Origin: Clostridia bacterium
Lineage (GTDB): Bacteria; Bacillota; Clostridia; RUG12999
Direction: 5' to 3'
DNA length: 64,000 nucleotides
Assembly: GCA_022801925.1 (NCBI GenBank)
Contig: JAAWTG010000006.1
Span: forward strand, 27,638 to 91,637
Shown here: positions 1-7,788 of the stretch, one piece after another
Position numbering within the stretch: position 1 is the first letter of the stretch
Layout: every line of letters begins with the position of its first letter
Notes under the pieces: model-generated
Told to the model about the DNA's origin: nothing
The model's database searches: none
Seen by the model: only the letters and a program-made list of their open reading frames with translations
Program-made: the position numbers and the translations under genes

Positions 1-831
1 ACGCGAAGTAATCACGCAGTCAAAAAAGTCCACGCCGCGCCAAACGGCTTCCAAGATGTTGGCAGGCGTTCCCACACCCATGAGATAGCGCGGACGGTCT
101 TCCGGCATGTGCGGCTCCACCGTTTCAATGATGTGATACATGGTCTCTGCGCTTTCGCCCACTGCCAATCCGCCGATAGCATAGCCGGGCAAATCCAGTT
201 TTGCGATTTCCTGCATATGCTGCACACGAATGTCGTCATAGGTGCCGCCTTGGTTAATGCCAAACAGCAATTGCTGCGGGTTAATCGTCCCTTCCTGTGC
301 ATTCAGCCGCGCCAGTTCCGCCTTGCAGCGTTCCAGCCAGCGCGCAGTCCGCGCCGCCGATTGCTCCACATATTCCCGCGGCGCCGGATTTTCAATACAT
401 TCATCAAACGCCATGGCAATGGTGGATGCCAAATTGGACTGAATCCGCATACTTTCCTCCGGCCCCATGAATATCTTTCTACCGTCTACATGCGACTGAA
501 ACGTCACACCCGCTTCTTTTATTTTACGAAGCTGTGCCAGCGAAAATACCTGAAATCCGCCGCTGTCCGTTAAAATGGGGCGATCCCAGTTCATAAACTT
601 GTGCAGACCGCCCAAATCACGGATAATTTCATCACCCGGTCGGATATGCAAATGATAGGTATTGGACAGTTCCACCTGACAGCCGACTTCTTTTAAATCC
701 AGCGCCGAAACCGCGCCTTTAATCGCTGCGCTGGTTCCCACGTTCATGAAAACCGGCGTTTGCACTGTCCCATGCACGGTTTCAAACGTGCCGCGGCGCG
801 CCTTTTTTTCCTTTGTCAGTAGTTTAAACAT
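1..831 (-). CDS. tgt: tRNA-guanine transglycosylase (queuine tRNA-ribosyltransferase), 3' end cut by window
   Basis: Exchanges guanine for preQ1 at wobble position 34 of GUN-anticodon tRNAs, a step of queuosine synthesis in the cytoplasm. The minus strand reads from ATG 829-831 without a stop to base 1, giving 277 codons of a protein that is normally about 370-380 aa. Visible family motifs are SNTYHL, DSGGFQVFS (start of the catalytic Asp region), FGINQGG and GGLAVGE. The C-terminal zinc site lies outside the window. An AAGGAG Shine-Dalgarno sits 7-8 nt before the ATG. The gene follows queA by 15 bp and they are surely co-transcribed. The identification is secure; only the missing end is unknown. 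Confidence 0.96.
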   Translation of the reverse strand, partial: MFKLLTKEKKARRGTFETVHGTVQTPVFMNVGTSAAIKGAVSALDLKEVGCQVELSNTYHLHIRPGDEIIRDLGGLHKFMNWDRPILTDSGGFQVFSLAQLRKIKEAGVTFQSHVDGRKIFMGPEESMRIQSNLASTIAMAFDECIENPAPREYVEQSAARTARWLERCKAELARLNAQEGTINPQQLLFGINQGGTYDDIRVQHMQEIAKLDLPGYAIGGLAVGESAETMYHIIETVEPHMPEDRPRYLMGVGTPANILEAVWRGVDFFDCVITSR

Positions 832-846
832 GATTTTTCTCCTTTT

Positions 847-1881
847 CTACTCCCGATTGTTGACAAACATGCTGTCGCCAAAACTATAGAATCGGTATCG
901 CTCGCGAATTGCTTCCCTATAGGCATTCATCGTATGTTCATATCCACCAATGGTGCTGACCAGCATAATCAGCGTGGACTGCGGCAGATGAAAATTGGTA
1001 ATCAGGCAGTCCACCGCTTTCATTTGATAGCCAGGGTAGATAAAAATGTTGGTATACCCGCTGCACGCTTCCACAGTGCCATCTTCTTTTGCAATGCTCT
1101 CCAGCGTGCGGCAGCTCGTCGTCCCCACCGCAATGATACGTCCGCCGTTTTTGCGGCAGCGGTTGATTTTATCCGCACATGCTTGGTCTACCACATAAAA
1201 TTCGCTGTGCATTTCATGGTCTTCCACCTTTTCCACCTTCACAGGGCGGAATGTCCCGATGCCGACATGCAGCGTCAAATACGCCAGTTCCACGCCTTTT
1301 TGCTCCAGTTTTTGCAGCAGTTCCGGCGTGAAATGCAGTCCCGCCGTAGGTGCGGCGGCGCTGCCGTCATGTTTCGCATATACCGTTTGATAGCGTTCTT
1401 TATCCTCTAATTTATGCGTGATATAGTGCGGCAGGGGCATTTCTCCCAAGCTGTCCAGAATTTCTTCAAACACACCTATGAATGAAAACCGTACAATACG
1501 GTTACCGTTTTCCAGCACTGTTTCAATCTCCGCCTTAAGCTGTCCGTCACCAAACACCACTCGTTTGCCCTCCCGCAGTCTGCGTCCGGGTCGTACCATG
1601 GTTTCCCAATGCGTGTCGTCAATGCGGCGCAGCAGCAAAAATTCTACCGCGCCGCCGCTACCTTCTATCGCGCCATAGAGTCTGGCGGGAATGACCTTGG
1701 TGTTGTTGAGCACCAAACAATCGCCGCTGTCCAATTCTTCTATCATATCGGCAAAATGGCGGTGGCGCAGTTTGCCCGTTTTCCGGTTCATAATGAGCAA
1801 TCTGGACTGGTCGCGCTTCCTGATAGGCGTTTGGGCAATCAGTTCCTGCGGCAACTCAAAATCAAATTGTTTTACGTCCAT
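847..1881 (-). CDS. queA: S-adenosylmethionine:tRNA ribosyltransferase-isomerase QueA
   Basis: Transfers and isomerises the ribosyl part of SAM onto preQ1-modified tRNA to make epoxyqueuosine, the step after Tgt. The protein is 344 aa, the usual length, and begins [17 protein letters not shown] as in the family. Other family stretches are [34 protein letters not shown] and [28 protein letters not shown] stretch precedes the ATG. It is the first gene of a queA-tgt operon driven by the promoter at 1923-1951. The order queA-tgt is standard in Clostridia. Nothing unusual is seen. Confidence 0.97.
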   Translation of the reverse strand: MDVKQFDFELPQELIAQTPIRKRDQSRLLIMNRKTGKLRHRHFADMIEELDSGDCLVLNNTKVIPARLYGAIEGSGGAVEFLLLRRIDDTHWETMVRPGRRLREGKRVVFGDGQLKAEIETVLENGNRIVRFSFIGVFEEILDSLGEMPLPHYITHKLEDKERYQTVYAKHDGSAAAPTAGLHFTPELLQKLEQKGVELAYLTLHVGIGTFRPVKVEKVEDHEMHSEFYVVDQACADKINRCRKNGGRIIAVGTTSCRTLESIAKEDGTVEACSGYTNIFIYPGYQMKAVDCLITNFHLPQSTLIMLVSTIGGYEHTMNAYREAIRERYRFYSFGDSMFVNNRE

Positions 1882-1922
1882 TCTCTTTTTTCTCCTTTTT
1901 CTCCTGCAAACATATTACTTAT

Positions 1923-1951
1923 ATCTTACACTATCCCCGCCGGAAAATCAA
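1923..1951 (-). promoter_or_regulatory. sigma-A promoter for queA-tgt
   Basis: On the minus strand TTGATT (1946-1951) and TAAGAT (1923-1928) are separated by exactly 17 bp, about 40 bp upstream of the queA start codon. Confidence 0.6.
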
Positions 1952-2178
1952 GAGGAGAATCTACCGCCACACCGCCGGAAACCTTGTTGGGTACCACGGG
2001 CAGAGGCGACCAACAAACTTTTTTTGATCATATCCCAAAGCATATAGAGCTTGCTTTTTTGTTTCACCTGAAGGGAATGCGTATCCTTTAAAAGGGACAA
2101 ACCATCTTCTTTTTCCCTATTAATATAAAATATTTTTACTATTTTGACAAATTTCCCCTATATTTTTGTGGGAACATA

Positions 2179-2207
2179 TTTACAAGCAAGTCGGAATTTG
2201 GTACAAT
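2179..2207 (+). promoter_or_regulatory. Promoter-like site ahead of a hairpin, no gene downstream
   Basis: TTTACA (2179-2184), a 17-bp spacer, and TACAAT (2202-2207). A transcript from here would enter the hairpin at 2230-2268 within about 20 nt. No open frame with a Shine-Dalgarno site follows, so if active it would make a small RNA. Confidence 0.35.
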
Positions 2208-2229
2208 AGATATGTGTGTACAAAAAAAA

Positions 2230-2268
2230 CCCCTCAAAAAGAGACATTTTCACTCTCTTTTTAAGGGG
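2230..2268 (-). terminator. Strong hairpin with T run on the minus strand
   Basis: CCCCTCAAAAAGAG pairs with CTCTCTTTTTAAGGGG around a short loop. Read on the minus strand it is followed by eight T residues (2222-2229), the form of an intrinsic terminator. No minus-strand protein gene lies upstream, which suggests it ends a small RNA or is a relic. Confidence 0.5.
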
Positions 2269-2752
2269 AACCATTATAGTTCCTGAAAGGTTGGAAATAA
2301 TACCTATTGGTTCGTTTATCTTTTTCGCGACCCATAGTATAATAGATATAGGCGTATTTGCTATGCCATGAAGCAAAAACATTTGCTTGCAAGGATGTTT
2401 TTGCGAAGCCGTCGATGATGCAGCTACGCAAAGCGCAGGTTTCGAGCGAAGCATTGAAACGATTCGGCGACGCTTTTTGATTCATGAAATCTTTGGACAC
2501 GTGCCGAAGATTTCATACCCTACAGCGTTCGGAGTGCTGTGTCATGCGGCGCGACACGCGAGTGAAGAACGGTGGCAGAGGGAATTCCCAAGGGGGGATG
2601 AATCGATGGCGTAAGCCGGAGAGAATCCCTTCTTGGAAAATAGTATGCCATAAACGCAAAACAGATTCGCCATCGTGCACGAGGGCGGTTCCACATCGTT
2701 GCCCGGCGGGAAATCTCCCATGCCAATCGTGCATCTTTGCTGATATATCCCC

Positions 2753-2783
2753 GTTGCAGCGGAACTACCAATTCCGCTACAAC
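2753..2783. repeat. Inverted repeat, GTTGCAGCGGAA / TTCCGCTACAAC
   Basis: Two 12-nt arms with one mismatch flank a 7-nt loop. No T run follows on either strand. Function unknown; it lies in the gene-free stretch. Confidence 0.4.
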
Positions 2784-3103
2784 AGGTCTCTCTTCCATCC
2801 CATATTCACAAGAAGAGAGTCCAAAACCTCATATGCGTTATCATTCTGTAGGGCACTGCACCCAGCCGCTCCCTACAACTATGTCTTGCACGACATTTAT
2901 CCAGACATGTGTGCTTTTTTACCAAAAGCGCTTTCACCCCTATGCCCATGGGGTGGGTTAACTTCTTCTTAAAACAAGAAGCTTCGCCGCCGGCAGTCGC
3001 CATGCGTCTGCCATACCCTTTTGGCAAAATTCCCTTGGCATTTTTTCGTTCTCTGTCCAAGGGTGCATTTTGTTTGCCTGTTTCCAACGCCGTATAAGGC
3101 TTT

Positions 3104-3132
3104 TTGGCACATTTGCAGATATGAATTATATT
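3104..3132 (+). promoter_or_regulatory. Candidate promoter of the tandem-HTH gene pair
   Basis: TTGGCA (3104-3109), 17-bp spacer, TATATT (3127-3132), about 85 bp before the first start codon. The AT-rich leader between could hold an operator for autoregulation. Confidence 0.45.
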
Positions 3133-3218
3133 AGTTTACTATACCATTATATATCAACCGTTTGTGTGTGTCAAGCAGAATTTCAAAATTTTTTCAATTT
3201 TTTAAGGAGATGGTAATC

Positions 3219-3662
3219 ATGGCAAGTTCATTTGCACTCAGGCTCCGCGAAGAACGTGAGAAACAGCAATGGTCAAAGCGTTTTCTTGCTACGGCTATTG
3301 AAGTGAACGAAAATACCTATCACCACTATGAGGACGGAGATTGTTTTCCCAGTTTGCCGAAACTGCTGGCGCTGGCAAATTGTTTGAATGTTTCTCTGGA
3401 TTACTTATGCGGCCGCAGCCATATCCGTCAAATCTTTTCCTTGCCGCCGGAAGCAAATATTCATGCGCTGCTGGCAGAAAATCTAAAACAATTACGTCAG
3501 CAAACGGGCTTAACCCAAAAAGAAATTGCCGAGGAACTTCATATGCACGAACATTCTTATCAGGCGTATGAAATCCAAACACGGTTTCCAACTTATCAAA
3601 CCTTTTTAAAGCTAGCAAATTATTACCACGTACCATTGGACAGGCTCATCAAAATTCATTAA
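3219..3662 (+). CDS. Protein with two XRE-type helix-turn-helix domains
   Basis: 147 aa made of two Cro/CI-type DNA-binding domains and almost nothing else. Domain 1 spans about residues 6-62 (KRFLATAIEVNENTYHHYEDG, ending in SLDYLCGRS). Domain 2 spans about 88-145 (TGLTQKEIAEELHMHEHSY, ending in VPLDRLI). The start at 3219 is chosen over an upstream in-frame ATG at 3162 because TTAAGGAGATGG lies just before it. A similar tandem-HTH gene follows 38 bp downstream, so the two look like a duplicated, co-transcribed pair. Two fused HTH units could bind an operator as a pseudo-dimer. Target genes are unknown. Confidence 0.85.
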   Translation: MASSFALRLREEREKQQWSKRFLATAIEVNENTYHHYEDGDCFPSLPKLLALANCLNVSLDYLCGRSHIRQIFSLPPEANIHALLAENLKQLRQQTGLTQKEIAEELHMHEHSYQAYEIQTRFPTYQTFLKLANYYHVPLDRLIKIH

Positions 3663-3700
3663 TACATATCCCAGTAATGACACAAAAGGAGGAAATATTT

Positions 3701-4162
3701 ATGGCAAACCTAACCACACGGCTGCGGGAACTGCGCAGAGAACAAGATATGACCCAAGAGGCGCTTGGCGCAGCTATCGGCATTGGCAAAAGCACTTATC
3801 AGAACTATGAACAGGGTATCAGCGGTGCGCCGCTTCACCGGCTGCTGGATTTATCGGAATATCTGGACGTTTCGTTAGACTATCTTTCCGGTCACAGCGA
3901 CGAACGTATCCGCGTGAGCGGCAGACTCAACGTTGTGGCACTGGAGCCGTTCTCTCAGCGTCTGCGCAAAATCCGCAAGGAACACAAGATGACGCAAAAA
4001 GCGGTCGCGGAACAAATTGGTATCATCGGGCGCACCTATATCAAATATGAGCATGGCGAAATCGTACCGCCGATTGATAAGCTAATCAAACTTTCCGACC
4101 TGTTTGACATAACAATGGACGAACTGGCAGGACGCACAGATTTGGATAAACGGAAAATCTGA
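3701..4162 (+). CDS. Protein with two XRE-type helix-turn-helix domains (paralogue of the preceding gene)
   Basis: 153 aa. HTH 1 is about residues 5-60 (QDMTQEALGAAIGIGKSTYQNY, ending in VSLDYLSGHS). HTH 2 is about 85-145 (HKMTQKAVAEQIGIIGRTY, ending in ITMDELAGRT). AAAGGAGG stands 8 nt before the ATG at 3701, which excludes the in-frame ATG at 3677. It has the same architecture as the upstream gene but only moderate residue identity, so it is an old duplication. A strong terminator at 4182 ends the unit. No ligand or oligomerisation domain is visible, so the control input is unknown. Confidence 0.85.
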   Translation: MANLTTRLRELRREQDMTQEALGAAIGIGKSTYQNYEQGISGAPLHRLLDLSEYLDVSLDYLSGHSDERIRVSGRLNVVALEPFSQRLRKIRKEHKMTQKAVAEQIGIIGRTYIKYEHGEIVPPIDKLIKLSDLFDITMDELAGRTDLDKRKI

Positions 4163-4181
4163 CGGATATAAAATATTGTTC

Positions 4182-4223
4182 GCCTAAGCAGATGGAACTT
4201 TTTCTATCTGCTTAGGCTTTTTT
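4182..4223 (+). terminator. Intrinsic terminator of the tandem-HTH operon
   Basis: GCCTAAGCAGAT and ATCTGCTTAGGC form a perfect 12-bp stem, followed by TTTTTTATTTG. The stop codon of the convergent pseudogene lies inside the stem, so the terminator serves both directions. Confidence 0.85.
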
Positions 4224-4774
4224 ATTTGTTCTTTTTCGGGCGGAACATATGTCAAAATATCCTGCAATTCACAATTTAACACATAACAAATTTTAGACAG
4301 CAGCGTTAAATCTACTCTATCTAAGTCCTTACATTGATACCATCCCTTGACAAGAGTAAACACGTCTGACCAAAATAAAAATGGCTGCTGACCGCGTTTT
4401 CGTCCTTGGCTTGCGAAGGGCAAGCCTGCGTCCTCAGCCTTGCCAGCCCCTCATTTTTACCCCTCTGTTTTCGGTCAGATCCTATGGAGTTTTTCCGGCG
4501 AAAATCATGTAAAGGATAAGGAAGACGAATGAGCAGGGCTAGTGCCCGCGAATGAGGATGACGCAATGATTTGCAGGATTTTCGCCGGAAAAACCGTATT
4601 TACCTTTGTCAAGTGATGGTAGTATCTATTAATTGTCGTATATTTAATACCGGTATGAACAGATAACTGATTTCGCGTATATTGCTTTCTATCTAAAAAT
4701 TCTTTTAATGTCAATTTGATGTAACCAAAATCCACCTCTTGTATTTCTTTGGGTTCTTTAAAGATACTTCTCAC
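4184..4774 (-). pseudogene. Small XRE/HTH_26-type regulator split by a MITE
   Basis: The 5' part (4774 down to 4622) encodes an N-terminal tail and the first HTH helices: LTLKEFLDRKQYTRNQLSVH, then TGIKYTTINRYY. The 3' part (4337 down to 4184) encodes KDLDRVDLTLLSKICYVLN, CELQDIL and a lysine-rich tail. Between them lies the 280-bp element at 4340-4619. Deleting the element and one TA gives a single frame of about 102 aa running INRYYQCKDLDRV, the normal YozG-like HTH sequence. Translation now meets stops inside the insert. The start is a GTG (4772-4774) behind a G-rich Shine-Dalgarno site. The break looks recent because no other lesion is seen. Confidence 0.85.
4338..4621. mobile_element. 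MITE copy 1 (280 bp) with TA target duplication
   Basis: The element proper is 4340-4619, flanked by TA at 4338-4339 and 4620-4621. The ends are inverted repeats close to CCATCACTTGACAA. Inside, GTTTTTCCGGCGAAAATC (4489-4506) and its exact reverse complement (4577-4594) form a second inverted repeat. It encodes no transposase. A second copy of identical length lies at 30671-30950, with 13 differences that I counted by eye and in the same orientation. The TA duplication is typical of IS630/Tc1-mariner-type transposition, so a transposase supplied in trans is inferred. It interrupts an HTH gene. Confidence 0.9.
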
Positions 4775-5125
4775 GGCTGTCCCCCCGTTCTATCACCATT
4801 TTATCATGTATTACCCCATTTCACAATTTCCCTGTTGGTGATTATCTGCTTGCCGAATCAACCATATATATGGTTACCCCTATAGATAATGTATTATTTT
4901 AGAATATATATAGTATACCATATCTTTTGAAAAATTGCGTCCCACCGATAGGACATCCAATTATTTTTTTTGCAAAAATATGCGTTTCTGTTGATTTTTT
5001 CAAAATTTTCGGCTAATCTATAATTATCATATAGATTAGCCGAAAATGGCGTTATATTAGCGTATCTCACTGGAAAGCAACAGGCGAGTACCGTCGACTC
5101 GACCATTGGTTGGTTAGACAACGAA
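4775..5125. other. Intergenic region with two perfect palindromes
   Basis: No supported gene; a 75-codon minus-strand frame at 4894-5121 has no family resemblance. Position 4860-4875 is the 16-bp palindrome AACCATATATATGGTT, a plausible operator near the disrupted regulator. Position 5005-5047 is an 18-bp perfect inverted repeat (ATTTTCGGCTAATCTATA) with a 7-nt loop and no proper T run. Confidence 0.5.
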
Positions 5126-5165
5126 AAGCCGGAGGTTCGATTTTATCCAATCGAACCTCCGGCTT
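5126..5165 (-). terminator. Terminator of the DUF6067-type gene
   Basis: AAGCCGGAGGTTCGATT pairs perfectly with its reverse complement around a 6-nt loop, 15 bp past the stop of the leftward gene. On the minus strand it continues TTTTCGTT. Confidence 0.8.
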
Positions 5166-5180
5166 GTTATATTTCTCTTT

Positions 5181-7688
5181 TTATTCCGCTATCAGCAAAA
5201 TACCGCTTGCCGGTTTGATGGTATAGGTATCCGCCGGTTTGTGGGCGGCTTGCTTTTGATGTCCTGTCAAAAGCGGCGCGGTCACTTTTTTCACCTGAAA
5301 CGGCAACGCACTGTAGTCCAGTTTCACGCGCACCGGTTCTTTCGCCCAGCTTGCCGCTGCAATCAGCGCTTTTCCGTTCATTTGCCAGCAGGAAACCAAA
5401 ATGCCGTCGTGCTCCGCTTTTACCGGACAATTGTTGTCCCACCAACCATAGAAATCCGCTGCCGGAACATCCAATTTATCATATAGTTTCCAAAGTTCCG
5501 GAATTGCTTCCGGCGTGCCGGTCCAGCCATAACGCGCCGTTTCGCCGAACACCAGCCCGCGGTAGAAATTACCGCCGCCTTGGAGCATTTCTCCCATGAG
5601 TCCAAACGGAATGCCGCTCATTTCCACCAGCCATTCCTCCGGCGGAGTGGTTTCATAGTCAAATCCTTCGCCTATCCAAAGTTCATTGATATAGGGAAAT
5701 AGTTCCATATAGAGCAGCAGCGAACTGGTTTGCCCTGCGCGCGCATCCTTATGGTCCCAGCTATGCATATCCACCAGCGCACCCTCTTTTTTGTCCAGCA
5801 CCCGCCGCACGCGTTTCATGGTCTCCCGTCCATATGCCGTGTCGTCAATATAAATGCCATCAATATCCGTTTTTTCCACCAAATACCGCAGTCCTTCTAT
5901 ATAATAGTTGCACATACGTGAGGTTCCGCTCGTCAGCAGAGAGGCGTCCGCCTCGCCCTTATGCTTGCCATGTTTTATATCCTCCCGCCATGCAGCAATC
6001 ACGTCTTTGCCAAATTCCGCTTCCACCTGTTCTTTTGCGTCTTTCTGCCACAGCGTGGCGCCTTCTTTTCCGCCCGACGCCGCGAATATTTCACTTCCCA
6101 GCGATTGCAGTACCGGCAATTCCTTCATTTTTGTCGACAACTCCCGCACGGTGTTATAAATCTTACATTTTCCGCCCAGTTTATGCACTTCTGCCGCAAA
6201 ATTTTTCAGCGCTTCCGTCTCATAGAACGGATAGTTAATATAGGGGTTGAGGTCTGTTCCGTGATGGATATTCAGCACGTTTGCCCCTGTTTTTTTCATT
6301 TCCTCCAGCCAAATCTGCGGCTCCTCGCAGCCATGCGTCTGATAGTACCGCGACGCAAAATGCGTTTTGGTGTCAATCGGTTTCAGCGGTGTCACCAGCA
6401 TGGAAAAACAAAAATGCACCGTCTCGCCCTGCCGGAAAGTGCGTTCTCCGCTATAGATGCGCGCATGGCGGTCTGCACCAATATAAATGCCGCCCCGTCC
6501 GCCGTTATACCAGCCATCCGGCAAACGCAGCGGCTGGTAGTGATAATAAATATTCACATGCGGACGCACATAAGTTTCGTCCATGAACTGGAACCGTGCG
6601 CCGCAACTCGGATACCCTATCCAAAAGCTGTCCTGGTGAACCTTTTCGCCCCACCGGAAATTGATTTCCTGCGGCATTTTCCCGCCGCGTTTTCCCAGCC
6701 CCATAAAATAAGCGTCCTGCCCCAGCGCGAAGGGAATTTCCAGGGCAATATCTGTTACCCGCGTTTTTTTCAGCGCCGTAAATGCCGCGTCAAAATAGCA
6801 ATATCCGTCAAATTCCACCCGCCCATTCACTTCCACGCGGAAATCATTCATTCCGTTTTTGCCCGTAAACCCGTAGGTTTCTTCTGACGCGCTGTCGGTA
6901 TAGGCAACCGGGAATATGCGCTCTGCGCCGTCACACGTCTTCACTGAAAAAGACATTGCATTTTCCAGCAGTTCCCGCCGGCTGTCCGTATCTATTTGAA
7001 TTCTGCTGTTGAACTCCGTATATACACGTTCCGGCAGTCCATATTCGTTCACCGTCACGCCGCGTCCCAGCACCCGCGCCGTCTTTCCGTCCACTTGCAC
7101 CGGCGTATAGGGCGCTGTCACGCCGCCGTCCTGTGCTGTCTTGGAGTTGAACCAATGCAGTCGCGAAAATGTCTCCGGATGGTCTTGTGCCTCGGTTTTT
7201 GCGGCGGCAGTATCTACGCTGATTTGTATTTTTTTGTTGCAAACCGTTTCTCCATCCAGCAACAACTGCACTGTCCCGCTATAATTTCCGCCCTTTGCAT
7301 CTGCCGGCACATCAACGTAGCACCAAATTACGGTTTTTCCGCAAACCGGTATGGTTTCATGATGTTCTTTGCCATAAATATCCGTTTTATCCTGCGGCAA
7401 CGCTGCACATCTGTCCTTACCGATTATCCCATTTTTCCCTTTTAAATCGGAAAACGCCACCGATAAACCGCCCGATTCCCCTGCTTTGCATTTCACAAAA
7501 AGCTGGAACGGATAAATTTCTCCGCGTTTGGCGTGTTCCAATTTTTCCGACGCTGTAATTTTCACAGTTTGCGTCTCGTTGCCCCCAATGGGATGTTCTC
7601 TTGCTATCAAAAATACCTGCACATTTTTCACCCTTTCCCCGCTGAACTGCATATACGCGCAGTTTTTATGTTTCTTACCAAAAAACAT
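5181..7688 (-). CDS. Glycoside-hydrolase-like protein, DUF6067/GH123-like type
   Basis: 835 aa, no signal peptide (MFFGKKHKNCAYMQFSG), so probably cytoplasmic. The N-terminal ~450 residues look like beta-rich domains, and residues ~460-740 like a TIM barrel. Carboxylate-containing stretches there are GIYIDDTAYGRE, ALVDMHSWD and ELWIGEGFD, and the barrel is followed by a short beta domain ending ASGILLIAE. The overall pattern fits the DUF6067 family of putative glycosidases; the substrate is unknown. It ends the SLH/lyase cluster but is separated from the lyase gene by a terminator and a promoter-like site, so it may also be expressed alone. A role in splitting oligosaccharides released by the upstream surface lyase is inferred. 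Confidence 0.7.
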   Translation of the reverse strand: MFFGKKHKNCAYMQFSGERVKNVQVFLIAREHPIGGNETQTVKITASEKLEHAKRGEIYPFQLFVKCKAGESGGLSVAFSDLKGKNGIIGKDRCAALPQDKTDIYGKEHHETIPVCGKTVIWCYVDVPADAKGGNYSGTVQLLLDGETVCNKKIQISVDTAAAKTEAQDHPETFSRLHWFNSKTAQDGGVTAPYTPVQVDGKTARVLGRGVTVNEYGLPERVYTEFNSRIQIDTDSRRELLENAMSFSVKTCDGAERIFPVAYTDSASEETYGFTGKNGMNDFRVEVNGRVEFDGYCYFDAAFTALKKTRVTDIALEIPFALGQDAYFMGLGKRGGKMPQEINFRWGEKVHQDSFWIGYPSCGARFQFMDETYVRPHVNIYYHYQPLRLPDGWYNGGRGGIYIGADRHARIYSGERTFRQGETVHFCFSMLVTPLKPIDTKTHFASRYYQTHGCEEPQIWLEEMKKTGANVLNIHHGTDLNPYINYPFYETEALKNFAAEVHKLGGKCKIYNTVRELSTKMKELPVLQSLGSEIFAASGGKEGATLWQKDAKEQVEAEFGKDVIAAWREDIKHGKHKGEADASLLTSGTSRMCNYYIEGLRYLVEKTDIDGIYIDDTAYGRETMKRVRRVLDKKEGALVDMHSWDHKDARAGQTSSLLLYMELFPYINELWIGEGFDYETTPPEEWLVEMSGIPFGLMGEMLQGGGNFYRGLVFGETARYGWTGTPEAIPELWKLYDKLDVPAADFYGWWDNNCPVKAEHDGILVSCWQMNGKALIAAASWAKEPVRVKLDYSALPFQVKKVTAPLLTGHQKQAAHKPADTYTIKPASGILLIAE

Positions 7689-7705
7689 TGTTATTTTTTT
7701 ATCCT

Positions 7706-7735
7706 TTTATAATATCATATTATTGCTGAATTGAA
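7706..7735 (-). promoter_or_regulatory. Weak candidate promoter for the DUF6067-type gene
   Basis: On the minus strand TTCAAT (7730-7735), an 18-bp spacer and TATAAA (7706-7711) lie just after the terminator of the upstream gene and 18 bp before the start codon. A very short leader makes this uncertain. Confidence 0.3.
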
Positions 7736-7748
7736 AAGAGAATTCAAC

Positions 7749-7780
7749 AAAAAAACTGCCCAAAATTTGAGCAGTTTTTT
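7749..7780 (-). terminator. Terminator after the heparinase-type gene
   Basis: AAAAAACTGC and GCAGTTTTTT pair around 11-12 nt, 9 bp after the stop codon. On the minus strand the stem runs into TTTTTTTG. It likely attenuates reading into the next gene. Confidence 0.75.
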
Positions 7781-7788
7781 TATTATTT

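Larger units (their letters stand above)
1952..3103. other. 1.15-kb intergenic region without convincing genes
   Basis: All open frames here overlap one another, lack Shine-Dalgarno sites and resemble no protein family I know. The region holds a plus-strand promoter-like site (2179-2207), a strong hairpin (2230-2268), a second inverted repeat (2753-2783) and, near 1987-2030, an imperfect stem (TTGTTGG-GT / ACCAACAA) followed by a T run on the plus strand. The stretch 2400-2700 differs in composition from the AT-rich flanks and could be an eroded element, but I see no terminal repeats. Confidence 0.5.

Noticed and set aside
2158..2500. Two overlapping minus-strand frames running across the hairpin at 2230-2268
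   Set aside because: They include a terminator-like stem, overlap each other in different frames and lack ribosome sites; the non-coding explanation is better.
2484..2972. Plus-strand open frame of 162 codons
   Set aside because: It has no Shine-Dalgarno site, an unusual composition rich in Arg, Cys and Pro, and overlaps several other equally long frames; it is not a believable gene.
4894..5121. 75-codon minus-strand frame
   Set aside because: It runs through the 18-bp palindrome, has no ribosome site and no recognisable features.
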